Source of the DNA: Micrococcus sp. 2A
Lineage (GTDB): Bacteria > Actinomycetota > Actinomycetes > Actinomycetales > Micrococcaceae
DNA: 64,000 nt
Direction of reading: 5' to 3'
Assembly: GCF_039519235.1 (NCBI RefSeq)
Contig: NZ_CP154351.1
Span: forward strand, 1,984,001-2,048,000
Below the pieces are notes generated by a model. The model made no database searches. It worked only from the letters and a program-made list of their open reading frames with translations, and was not told the origin of the DNA. A program made the position numbers and the translations under genes. Of this stretch, positions 54,931 to 63,090 are shown piece by piece. Position 1 is the first letter of the stretch. Every line of letters starts with the position of its first letter.

Positions 54931-56897
54931 ACCCGCAGGATCCCCGAGCGCAGGCGCCCGGCACGGCACCGGATCGCCCGGCCGACCGCGGCGTGACGGG
55001 CCCCGACACCTCGACGCTCACCGTGGTGGACCCGGCGCAGGCGGCCTCCCTGCGCGTCGTCGGCGTGGGCGGGGAGGAGTCCCTCGAGTACACGCCCGAG
55101 GAGCGTCGGCACGTCCGCCGCCGCTCGTGGGCGCTGCTGCGCCAGCTCGCGGCGCCCGTGCGGGGCACGCTCCTGCTCACCGCCCTGCTCGTGCTCGTCT
55201 CCAACGCGGCGCGGGCGGCCGTGCCGCTGATCATCGCGTGGGCCATCGACCGGGGCCTGCCCCAGGTGGTCGAGGCCGTGCGCACGGGCGCGGACCCGTG
55301 GCCCGTCGTCGTCCTGGTGGGCGGGGTGTACGCCCTGACGGGCCTGACCGCGGGCGTCCTGCTGGGCGTCTACCAGTGGCTCACGGCCAAGGCGAGCCAA
55401 CGCATGCTGCTGGCGCTGCGCGTGCGGGTGTTCCAGCACACGCAGCGGCTCTCGCTCGGCTTCCACGAGACCTACACCTCCGGCCGTGTGATCTCGCGGC
55501 AGACCTCGGACCTCGAGGCGCTCCGGGAGCTGCTGGACCAGGGCGTGTCCTCGCTCGTCTCGGGCGTGCTGTTCATGGTGTTCACGTCCGCGTCGATCGT
55601 GCTGCTGGACGCGCCGTCGTTCCTGGTCCTGCTGATCGCGTTCGTGCCCGTGGCGATCGCGGTGCGCTGGTACCAGGTGCGCTCCGAGGAGGCCTATCGC
55701 CGCTCCCGCGTGTCCTCCGCGCGGTCCATCGTGCACTTCGTGGAGACCATGACGGGCATCCGGGCTGTGCAGGCGTTCCGCCGCGAGCGGGCCAACGACG
55801 CGAAGTACACCCGACTGGCCACCGCCTACCGGGACGACATGGTGGAGACGCTGAACCTCTTCGGCGTGCTGCAGCCCGTGCTCGTGGTGACCGGCAACCT
55901 CACGGTGGTGGCGCTGCTGGTGTTCGGCGGCCTCCGCGTGCTGGCCGGCGACCTCGAGGTGGGCGTGCTCGTGGCGCTGCTGCTCGCCGGGCGCCGCGTG
56001 TTCCAGCCCATGGAGATGGTGGCCATGTTCTACTCCTCGTTCCAGTCCGCGGGCGCCGCGCTGGAGAAGGTCTCGGGCCTGCTCGAGGAGGAGCCCGCCG
56101 TCGTCGAGGCCGCCCAGCCGGCGCTGCTGCCGGGGGCGACGCGCCCCGGCGAGGGCGTGGCCTCCGGGCGCATCGAGTTCCGCGACGCCGTGTTCGGCTA
56201 CGGGCCGGAGAAGGTGATCCTGCCCGAGTTCAACCTGACGATCCCGGCCGGGCAGACCGTGGCCGTGGTGGGGCAGACCGGCGCGGGCAAGTCCACCCTG
56301 GTGAAGCTGATCGCGCGGTTCTACGACCTGACGTCCGGCTCGCTCACCCTGGACGGCGTGGAGCTGAAGGACCTGGCGAGCCGGGACCTGCGGCGCAACG
56401 TGGTGATGGTGACGCAGGAGGCGTTCCTGTTCTCCGGGTCCGTGGCGGAGAACATCGCGCTGGGCCGGCCGGGGGCGTCCGAGGCGGAGATCCAGGCGGC
56501 GGCGCGAGCCGTGGGCGCGCACGAGTTCATCCTCGCGCTGCCCGAGGGGTACGACACCGACGTGTCCAAGCGCGGGGGGCGGCTGAGCGCAGGGCAGCGG
56601 CAGCTGGTGTCCTTCGCGCGGGCGTTCCTCGCGGACCCGGCCGTGCTGATCCTCGACGAGGCGACGTCCTCGCTGGACCTGCCGAGCGAGCGCCTCGTGC
56701 AGGACGGCCTCGAGCGGCTGCTGGGCAACCGCACGGCGCTGATCATCGCGCATCGGCTGAGCACCGTGGAGATCGCCGACCGCGTGCTCGTGGTGCACGA
56801 CGGCCGCATCGTCGAGGACGGCAGCCCGGCGGAGCTCGTGGCGCAGGGCGGCCGGTTCGCGGCACTCCACGGGGCGTGGGAGGACTCGCTCACCTGA
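54927..56897 (+). CDS. ABC exporter half-transporter, canonical ATP site
   Basis: 656 aa. An acidic N-terminal tail of about 70 residues precedes the six-helix domain. The NBD has Walker A GQTGAGKST near 449-458, signature RLSAGQRQL near 552, Walker B VLILDEATSSLD with the catalytic Glu near 577, and H-loop AHRLSTV. The signature has Ala in place of Gly (LSAGQ), which fits the partner-site asymmetry of heterodimers such as TmrAB and LmrCD. Cytoplasmic membrane exporter with the preceding gene. Confidence 0.92.
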   Translation: MNPQDPRAQAPGTAPDRPADRGVTGPDTSTLTVVDPAQAASLRVVGVGGEESLEYTPEERRHVRRRSWALLRQLAAPVRGTLLLTALLVLVSNAARAAVPLIIAWAIDRGLPQVVEAVRTGADPWPVVVLVGGVYALTGLTAGVLLGVYQWLTAKASQRMLLALRVRVFQHTQRLSLGFHETYTSGRVISRQTSDLEALRELLDQGVSSLVSGVLFMVFTSASIVLLDAPSFLVLLIAFVPVAIAVRWYQVRSEEAYRRSRVSSARSIVHFVETMTGIRAVQAFRRERANDAKYTRLATAYRDDMVETLNLFGVLQPVLVVTGNLTVVALLVFGGLRVLAGDLEVGVLVALLLAGRRVFQPMEMVAMFYSSFQSAGAALEKVSGLLEEEPAVVEAAQPALLPGATRPGEGVASGRIEFRDAVFGYGPEKVILPEFNLTIPAGQTVAVVGQTGAGKSTLVKLIARFYDLTSGSLTLDGVELKDLASRDLRRNVVMVTQEAFLFSGSVAENIALGRPGASEAEIQAAARAVGAHEFILALPEGYDTDVSKRGGRLSAGQRQLVSFARAFLADPAVLILDEATSSLDLPSERLVQDGLERLLGNRTALIIAHRLSTVEIADRVLVVHDGRIVEDGSPAELVAQGGRFAALHGAWEDSLT

Positions 56898-57866
56898 CCG
56901 ATCCTCTCCCCTCCGGAGGCGGACACTTTCGATCGCCCGTGCGAAGCCGGTCAGCCGGTCGTCGGCGGTGAGGCGCAGCGAGCGCCACCCGTGGTCCTGG
57001 AGCCATCCGTCGCGCCGCGCGTCGCGTGCCTGCTGCTCGCGGGACCGATGGTGCTCGCCGTCGTACTGGAGTGCCAGCCGCCACGCCCGATAGCCGAGGT
57101 CGACGATGCGGGCGAACCGATCCTGCGGATCACCGGGCACCTGAAGCTCCGGCTCCGGCAGCCCAGCCTCGATCAGGGCGAGGCGGAGCTCGGTTTCCGG
57201 TGGGGAGTCGGCCCCGACCCGAACCAGGTGCAGTCCCTCCCGCGCCAGGCGCACTCCCTTGAACCGGCCCGTCCGACGGAGAGCCTCTCGGAGTCGCTCG
57301 GGAGTCGTGACGGGGTCACTGCGCTGGCCGTCCGCCCACGGCCGGTTCACCAGCGCGTCTCCGGCGATCACGAGGGGGTCCCGGGGCCCGCGCGGCCTCA
57401 GCGCGGCCAGGTCGAGCCATGCCCGCTCCACCGAGGTGGTGCGGATGCCGTGGATCTCCACGACGTCGTCGGCCGGAACCTCACGGCCGTGGGTGCGCAC
57501 ACCCACGCGATCGCAGATGCCGAGCCCATGGGGGCGGCTGATGTGCAGACGCCCGTCAGGCCGCACCCATCGGGGAACCACCAGGCGGTGCACCAGCAGC
57601 GCGCTCTGATGGGAGAGGACCCCGCCTGCCTCCTGGACGACGGCGGCCGCCTCCTCCGGAGGCCACGGCACGGGGTCCTCATCGTGCCCGCGCGCCCGCC
57701 AGTCCTCGACGGCGGCGCCCGTGGCGCGGTGCACACCGTGCATCACCGACCGGAGGTCCGCGCGGCGTGCTCGCTCGGCGCTGAACCCCGCGGCGGTCAG
57801 GTCCGTGAGCCGGAACGTGGAATGCGCAAGCGGAGCGGGGAGGGGCGCGGGCTCGACGGGTGCCAT
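56890..57866 (-). CDS. DUF559/Vsr-like endonuclease-fold protein, stop apparently lost by frameshift
   Basis: A good coding frame from ATG 57866 (MAPVEPAPLPAPLAHSTFRL) carries an N-terminal helix-turn-helix-like AbiEi region and, near 270-305, IVDLGYRAWRLALQYDGEHH plus QQARDARRDGWLQDHGWRSLRLTADD (given as landmarks LQYDGEHH and RDGWLQDHGWRSLRL), the restriction-endonuclease-like fold of DUF559 proteins. No in-frame stop occurs until 54102. One extra base in the C-run at 56908-56911 would give the stop at 56890, ending ...RRGRGSVR, the normal place. I take 56890 as the original end. Function unknown. Confidence 0.6.
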
Positions 57867-58078
57867 GCCCCGCATGCTGGCCGCGCCCACGTCTCCCCCG
57901 CGCGCCGGCGCCGCGATCCGTGGACGACGCGCCCGACGACCGCCCCTGTGCAGGAGCGGCAGGCCGCGGCCGTCAGCCCCCCTTCCTTGTTTTCGCTAGG
58001 GACATCGTCGTCTCCATCCCACGAAGTGGGGACGGAGACGACGATGTCCCTGGCGAAAGTGCCGGGGGGTGGGACGGG
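57867..58078. other. Intergenic region with long hairpin
   Basis: No gene recognised. The only structure is the 30-bp stem at 57991-58058, described separately. Confidence 0.6.
57991..58058 (-). terminator. Very long hairpin after purDC
   Basis: The left arm at 57991-58020 and right arm at 58028-58058 pair over about 30 bp around a 7-nt loop. The core is GGGACATCGTCGTCTCC with its exact complement; the two mismatches would be G-U pairs in RNA. On the minus strand it ends 20 nt beyond the purDC stop and runs into a short TT/A-rich edge. Confidence 0.8.
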
Positions 58079-60358
58079 TCAGGGGGTGAAGGTCCGGCCC
58101 GTCAGCTTCTCGTACGCCTCCACGTAGCGCGCGCGGGTCTTGGCCACGACGTCGGCCGGCAGCGCCGGCGGCTCCTCGCCCGAGGCACGGTCCCACCCGG
58201 ATGCCTCGCTCGTCAGCCAGTCGCGCACGAACTGCTTGTCGAAGCTGGCCGGCGCGCGCCCGGGCTCGACGTCGTCGGCGTCCCAGAAGCGGGAGGAGTC
58301 CGGGGTCAGCACCTCGTCGCCCAGCACGATCTGCCCGGTCGTCGGGTCCACGCCGAACTCCACCTTCGTGTCCGCGAGGATGATCCCGGCCTCCCGCGCG
58401 ATCGCCTCGGCCCGCGTGTAGAGGTCGAGCGTGAGGTGGCGCAGCCGCGCCGCGGCCTCGTCGCCCACCCGCTCCGCCATCTGCTCGAACGTGATGTTCT
58501 CGTCGTGCTCGCCCACCTCGGCCTTCGCGGAGGGCGTGAAGATCACGGGGTCCAGCCGCGAGCCGTCCACGAGCCCGGACGGCAGCGGCAGTCCCGTCAC
58601 GGCCCCGGACTCGCGGTACTCGGCCAGGCCCGAGCCGGTGAGGTAGCCGCGCGCGATGCACTCCACGGGGAACATGTCCAGCCGCTTGACCACCATGGCC
58701 CGGCCGGCCACGGCCTCGGGGACGTCCGTGCTGACCACGTGGTGCTCGAACGGCGACGCCGCCGCGCCGTTGCAGCCCTCCGCGAGCCTCTCGAACCACC
58801 ACAGCGTCAGCTGCGTGAGGATCGCGCCCTTGTCGGGGATCGGCGGCGCCAGCACGTGGTCGTACGCGCTGATGCGGTCCGAGGCCACCACCAGGAGCGT
58901 CTCACTGCGTCCCGGCTCGGCGTCGGCCGGCTCGTAGAGGTCACGCACCTTGCCGGAGTACACGTGGCGCCACCCCTCCAGCTCGAGGGCCTCGGCGCCG
59001 TCGAAGCCGCGGCGCCCCCCCGCGCCCACGACGTCGTCGCCCACCGCCGCGCGCTCGTCACCCGCCGCCGTGCGATCCGCGCCGGCACCCGGCACCGCGA
59101 TCTCGCCGCGCTCGGCCTTCTCGGCGATGTCGGTGCGCCACTGGGCGCCCTCGAAGCGGATCCGCTCCACGCCCTCGTACGCCCGCTCGCGAGCCTCCAC
59201 GAGGTCCGCCCCACGCCCGACGACGGCCAGCACGCGCCCGCCGTTCGTCACCACGCCGGCCTCGGTCGCGGCCGTCCCGGCGTGCAGCACGTCCACGCCG
59301 TCGAGCCCGAGCGCATCCTCGATCCCCACGATCACGTCCCCCTTCGAGGAGCTCGCGGGGTACCCGGCCGAGGCCATGACCACGTCGACCACGGTGTCCG
59401 CGCTCCAGGCCAGCTCGCGGTCCGCGCCGAGGCGACCCGCGGCGGCGTCGGCCAGCAGCCCGCCCAGCGGGGTCTCGAGACGGGCGAGCACGGCCTGCGT
59501 CTCCGGATCGCCGAAGCGCACGTTGAACTCGATGACCTGCACGCCCTTCGCGGTGACGGCCAGGCCGCAGAACAGCACCCCCGTGAAGGGGGTCCCGCGG
59601 CGGGCCATCTCCGCGAGGACCGGGCGGGCCACGCGGTCCATGACCTCGTCCACGAATCGCTCGGGCAGCCACGGCAGCGGCGTGTAGGCGCCCATGCCGC
59701 CGGTGTTCGGGCCGGCGTCGCCGTTGTCGATGCGCTTGAAGTCCTGCGCGGGGCTCAGCGGCACCGCGTCCTCGCCGTCGCACACCACGAAGAGGGAGAC
59801 CTCGGGGCCGTCGAGGTACTCCTCGATCACCACGGTGCCGCCCGCGGCGAAGCACGCCTCGGCGTGGGCCAGGGCCTCGGCGCGGTCCTCGGTGACCACC
59901 ACGCCCTTGCCGGCGGCCAGGCCGTCGTCCTTCACCACGTGCGGAGCGCCGAACGCGTCCAGCGCGGCCTCGGCCTCGGCGGCGGTGGTGCACACGCGGG
60001 CCCCGGCGGTCGGCACGGACGCGGCGGCCATGACCTCCTTGGCGAACGCCTTGGACGCCTCGAGCTGGGCGGCGGCCTTCGAGGGGCCGAAGACGGCGAC
60101 GCCGGCCTCGCGCAGCGCGTCGGAGACGCCGGCCGCGAGCGGGGCCTCGGGGCCGACGATCACGAGGTCCGCGTCCAGCTCGCGGGCGAGCGCGACGACG
60201 GCGGCGCCGTCCGTCGGATCCACCGCGTGGAGCGTGGCGGCATCGGTCATCCCGGCGTTGCCGGGGGCCACATGGAGGGCGCTGACCTGGGGGTCACGGG
60301 AGAGGGCGCGGAGCAGCGCGTGTTCGCGGCCGCCGTTGCCGAGCACGAGGATCTTCAC
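58079..60358 (-). CDS. purD: Fused GAR synthetase-SAICAR synthetase (PurD-PurC)
   Basis: 759 aa in one frame. PurD covers about 1-412: KILVLGNGGREHALLRAL, VVKDDGLAAGKGVVV (ATP-grasp), and NVRFGDPETQAVL. A linker of about 40 Gly/Ala/Arg residues follows. PurC covers about 456-759: YSGKVRDLYEP, VASDRISAYDHVL, ARGYLTGSG and LADTKVEFGVD. The enzyme would do steps 2 and 7 of purine synthesis (phosphoribosylamine + Gly; CAIR + Asp). These genes are normally separate. The start is a GTG at 60358, 7 nt after TAGGCT. Confidence 0.92.
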   Translation of the reverse strand: MKILVLGNGGREHALLRALSRDPQVSALHVAPGNAGMTDAATLHAVDPTDGAAVVALARELDADLVIVGPEAPLAAGVSDALREAGVAVFGPSKAAAQLEASKAFAKEVMAAASVPTAGARVCTTAAEAEAALDAFGAPHVVKDDGLAAGKGVVVTEDRAEALAHAEACFAAGGTVVIEEYLDGPEVSLFVVCDGEDAVPLSPAQDFKRIDNGDAGPNTGGMGAYTPLPWLPERFVDEVMDRVARPVLAEMARRGTPFTGVLFCGLAVTAKGVQVIEFNVRFGDPETQAVLARLETPLGGLLADAAAGRLGADRELAWSADTVVDVVMASAGYPASSSKGDVIVGIEDALGLDGVDVLHAGTAATEAGVVTNGGRVLAVVGRGADLVEARERAYEGVERIRFEGAQWRTDIAEKAERGEIAVPGAGADRTAAGDERAAVGDDVVGAGGRRGFDGAEALELEGWRHVYSGKVRDLYEPADAEPGRSETLLVVASDRISAYDHVLAPPIPDKGAILTQLTLWWFERLAEGCNGAAASPFEHHVVSTDVPEAVAGRAMVVKRLDMFPVECIARGYLTGSGLAEYRESGAVTGLPLPSGLVDGSRLDPVIFTPSAKAEVGEHDENITFEQMAERVGDEAAARLRHLTLDLYTRAEAIAREAGIILADTKVEFGVDPTTGQIVLGDEVLTPDSSRFWDADDVEPGRAPASFDKQFVRDWLTSEASGWDRASGEEPPALPADVVAKTRARYVEAYEKLTGRTFTP

Positions 60359-60420
60359 GCGCTCCAGCCTACGCGGTGGCGCCTGGCCACCCCGGGCTCG
60401 GGCCGCCTACCGTGGAGCCC
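60359..60420. promoter_or_regulatory. Divergent leaderless promoters (purDC / small membrane protein)
   Basis: TAGGCT on the minus strand (60366-60371) and TACCGT on the plus strand (60408-60413) each lie 7 nt from their start codon. No purine riboswitch can fit in this space. Confidence 0.55.
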
Positions 60421-60648
60421 ATGACGATGCCCCCCATCCACCACGGTCGCGCCGACGGACCAGGCCCCGGCCTGCGGACGGCGTGGATCTTCGTGGCCAC
60501 CCTGTTCACGTGTTCCCTCATCGGCTTCTGGAGCCTCCGCCTGTTCGGGGTCGGCCGGGGCGAGGTCGGCTGGGGCACGGTCGCGGTGATCCTCGCCCTG
60601 GCCACCGTGGCCGCCGCCCTCATCACGCGGTTCGTGCGGAACCGCTGA
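60421..60648 (+). CDS. Small two-helix membrane protein, unknown
   Basis: 75 aa. Hydrophilic start (MTMPPIHHGRADGPGPG), then helices at about 20-42 and 50-70, ending ITRFVRNR. No family recognised. The ATG at 60421 sits 7 nt after TACCGT. Codon pattern is the same as in the neighbours, so it looks like a real gene. Confidence 0.65.
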   Translation: MTMPPIHHGRADGPGPGLRTAWIFVATLFTCSLIGFWSLRLFGVGRGEVGWGTVAVILALATVAAALITRFVRNR

Positions 60649-60741
60649 GGCACGGCGGCGGCGCATCCGGTGCGCCCGCCCCCGCACCCGCCCGCCGCGC
60701 CCGTTCTTCAGCAGGTCCCGGCCCGCCGCGGTGTCCGCCCC

Positions 60742-61404
60742 TCAGCGGATGATCCGCCGTCGCCGCGCCTCGGCCACCGCCGCCGTCCGATTGTCCACGC
60801 CGAGCTTCTGGAACGCGTGCACCAGGTGCGTCTTCACGGTGGCCTCGGAGATGAACAGCGCCTTGGCCGCCGCCCGGTTCGTTGCACCGCCGCCGATCAG
60901 CGTGAGCAGCTCGATCTCTCGCGGCGTCAGCGCCCCGCTGTCCCCGGCCGCCCGGCCCACGAGCCGCGCCGCGATCTCCGGGGCGAGCGCGCGCCGTCCC
61001 GCCGCCGCCGTTCTCACGGCGCCCGCGATCTCCTCGCTGCTGGCGTCCTTGAGCAGGTAGCCGGCCGCGCCGGCGTCAAGGGCGGCGAGGATGTCCGCGT
61101 CCGCGTCGAACGTGGTGAGGATCAGCACCGGCAGCCCCGGGAACCGGCCCCGCACCGCGCGCGTCGCCGCCACGCCGTCCATGCCGGCGCCCATCTGCAG
61201 GTCCATGAGCACGACGTCGACGCCGGGCCCGGCCGCCCCGACCGCCTCGAACTCGGCCTCGGCGGCGGCCCGCTCGAGCACACGCAGCGCCTCCTCGCCG
61301 TCGGCGGCCTCCGCCACCACCGCGAGGTCCTCGTGCCCCTCGAGCACGGCGCGCACGCCCGCGCGCACCACGGGGTGGTCGTCCACCAGCATCACGCGGA
61401 TCAT
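60742..61404 (-). CDS. NarL/LuxR-family response regulator
   Basis: 220 aa. The receiver domain is at 1-130 with acidic pocket Asp8-Asp9, phospho-acceptor Asp68 in VVLMDLQMG and Lys in GYLLKDAS. The LuxR-type helix-turn-helix is at the C-terminus (LTPREIELLTLIGGGATN, ISEATVKTHLVHAFQKLGV). It overlaps the kinase gene by 4 nt (ATGA), and the pair is divergent from the ABC permease it may control. Confidence 0.93.
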   Translation of the reverse strand: MIRVMLVDDHPVVRAGVRAVLEGHEDLAVVAEAADGEEALRVLERAAAEAEFEAVGAAGPGVDVVLMDLQMGAGMDGVAATRAVRGRFPGLPVLILTTFDADADILAALDAGAAGYLLKDASSEEIAGAVRTAAAGRRALAPEIAARLVGRAAGDSGALTPREIELLTLIGGGATNRAAAKALFISEATVKTHLVHAFQKLGVDNRTAAVAEARRRRIIR

Positions 61405-62816
61405 GCGTCCTCCACGCTCGGTCCCCGGTCATCCTCGCGCGCAGGGCCGCTGGGCGTCCGCGGCAGGGGCACCCGCAGCGCGACCACGGTGCCCTCCCCC
61501 GGCGCGGACTCCACCGCGGCCTCCCCGCCCAGCAGTTCCATGCGCTCGCGCACCCCGGCGAGCCCGACGCCGGTCGAGCCGTCCGTCCGCGGGGCGTCCG
61601 TCCGCGGGCCGCCCGCATGACGCCCGTCGACCCCGGCGGGGTCGACGCCTCTGCCGTCGTCCGCCACGTCCACCGTGATCTCCCCCGGCAGGAAGGCGAC
61701 GGACACCCGCGCCCGCTCGGCACCGGCGTGCTGGCCGACGTTCGCCAAGGACGCGCGCACCGCCCGGACCAGCGCGGTCTCCACGGCCTCCGGGACGGGC
61801 ACGGCCTCCCCGACGACGTCCACGTCCGCCGCCACCGGCGTCCCCGCCGCGGCCTGCTGCGCCGCGAAGGCCCGCACCGCCGCCTCGAGGGACTCCACGA
61901 GCCCGGCGCCCGTGGCCCCGCTGCGCAGCTCGCGCACGAAGGCGCGGGAGTCGGCGAGGCTCTCCGCGGCGGTCGCGCGCACGGTCTCGAGCCGCTCCCC
62001 CGCGAGCGCTGCGTCCCCGTCCCGCAGTGCGTCCTGCGCCGCGCGGGAGACGAGCACGATCGAGGCGAGGCCCTGCGTGAGCGTGTCGTGGATGTCCCGC
62101 GCCAGGCGCTCGCGCTCGGCGAGCGCACCCGCCGAGCGCTGGCTCGCCGCGAGGTCCGCGCGTGTCGCCCGCAGCGCCTCGGCCACGGCGCGCTGCCGCT
62201 CGGACTCCTCGAGCAGGGCGCGGTAGGCCCCCGAGAGCACGAGCGCGACCACCGCCCCCACGAGGGGGCCGATCACGGCGGCGGGCCGCACCCCCTCGCC
62301 GGCCGCGGCCATGCTCAGCCCCACGACGCCGGCCATGGCGAGCACGAGGAGGGTGCCCGCCACCCGGCCCAGGCGGCGGTGCCGTCCCGCGACGTGGCCG
62401 GCCACGTGCAGCACCACGAAGAAGAGCGGGAACGCCACCCACGCGACGTCGGGGTGGTGCGCCACGAGCAGACCCCACAGCCCGAGCACGACGGCGAGCC
62501 ACACGGCCGCCGCGCCCCGGCCGACGTCGGCCCCACGCCGCCAGCGCCGCCGCTCGACCACGGTGCCGGCCAGGTACACGGCGGCGAGCGCGACGGAGAG
62601 GCCAACCAGCACGACGGTCGTGAACGGCCCGGGCGTCTGGCCGGCGCCTGCCGCGCGCACGCCCGCGAGCGCCCGGGCCAGCCCGACGGCGAGCATGGCC
62701 GCGAAGGCCACGTGCAGGATCACGCGCAGACCCGCCAGCACCGCCGCGGTGCCCGACGGCTCACCGGCCTCGGCGACGGGGGCGGACGTCGTCGTCGGAG
62801 GCGGGGTGCTGCTCAT
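61401..62816 (-). CDS. Sensor histidine kinase (HisKA_3, NarX/LiaS type)
   Basis: 471 aa. Six or so helices in residues 25-200 without a clear extracellular sensor, then a coiled-coil and the dimerisation helix RERLARDIHDTLTQGLASIV with the phospho-acceptor His243. The HATPase domain has VRASLANVGQHAGAERARV (N box) and VADDGRGVDPAG plus TGVGLAGVRERMELLGG (G boxes). Such small, buried sensors often respond to membrane stress. Confidence 0.9.
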   Translation of the reverse strand: MSSTPPPTTTSAPVAEAGEPSGTAAVLAGLRVILHVAFAAMLAVGLARALAGVRAAGAGQTPGPFTTVVLVGLSVALAAVYLAGTVVERRRWRRGADVGRGAAAVWLAVVLGLWGLLVAHHPDVAWVAFPLFFVVLHVAGHVAGRHRRLGRVAGTLLVLAMAGVVGLSMAAAGEGVRPAAVIGPLVGAVVALVLSGAYRALLEESERQRAVAEALRATRADLAASQRSAGALAERERLARDIHDTLTQGLASIVLVSRAAQDALRDGDAALAGERLETVRATAAESLADSRAFVRELRSGATGAGLVESLEAAVRAFAAQQAAAGTPVAADVDVVGEAVPVPEAVETALVRAVRASLANVGQHAGAERARVSVAFLPGEITVDVADDGRGVDPAGVDGRHAGGPRTDAPRTDGSTGVGLAGVRERMELLGGEAAVESAPGEGTVVALRVPLPRTPSGPAREDDRGPSVEDA

Positions 62817-62870
62817 GCCGCCACCCTACGGCGGACGCCGCCGGCCCCCGCCCTCCGCCCCCCGAAGCAG

Positions 62871-62919
62871 GTGTCACGAAACGTTGGTATCCGAGGCGGA
62901 TTCCCACACATCGTGACAC
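62871..62919. repeat. Two-tier palindrome
   Basis: Outer arms GTGTCACGA (62871-62879) and TCGTGACAC (62911-62919), inner arms GGTATCCG (62886-62893) and CGGATTCC (62897-62904) with one mismatch. Both side gaps are exactly 6 nt and the centre is 3 nt. Confidence 0.75.
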
Positions 62920-62942
62920 CTCGTTCCGCAGGGGGTGGGGAC

Positions 62943-62976
62943 GGGATCAACCGAAGGGTTGACCCGGGATCAACCG
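62943..62976. repeat. Direct repeat GGGATCAACCG and inverted TCAACC/GGTTGA
   Basis: GGGATCAACCG occurs at 62943-62953 and 62966-62976, 23 bp apart. TCAACC (62947-62952) also pairs with GGTTGA (62957-62962). Looks like a protein-binding site pair. Confidence 0.6.
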
Positions 62977-63010
62977 TGGCGGTCGATGTGCGGACCGAGT
63001 CCCGGCGGGA

Positions 63011-63032
63011 GGCTGGAACAGACGTTCCAGCC
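63011..63032. promoter_or_regulatory. Perfect operator-like palindrome before the ABC permease
   Basis: Arms GGCTGGAAC (63011-63019) and GTTCCAGCC (63024-63032) with a 4-nt spacer. The form resembles TetR-family operators. It is 59 bp before the permease ATG. Confidence 0.6.
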
Positions 63033-63090
63033 GGGCGGGAGGCGCCTCCTCCTCCCCGGCGCGACACCCCTCATCGAAAGGACGCGCACC

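Larger units (their letters stand above)
62817..63090. other. Intergenic region kinase / ABC permease with several palindromes
   Basis: 274 bp without a gene. It holds the three sequence elements listed separately at 62871-62919, 62943-62976 and 63011-63032, and before the permease ATG the ribosome site GAAAGGACGCGCACC. Confidence 0.6.

Noticed and set aside
58011..58058. Possible IS inverted repeat end at the purDC hairpin
   Set aside because: The two arms are only 7 nt apart, with no transposase or target duplication nearby; a terminator explains it better.
60359..60420. Purine riboswitch before purDC
   Set aside because: The mRNA appears leaderless (TAGGCT 7 nt from GTG), leaving no room for an aptamer.
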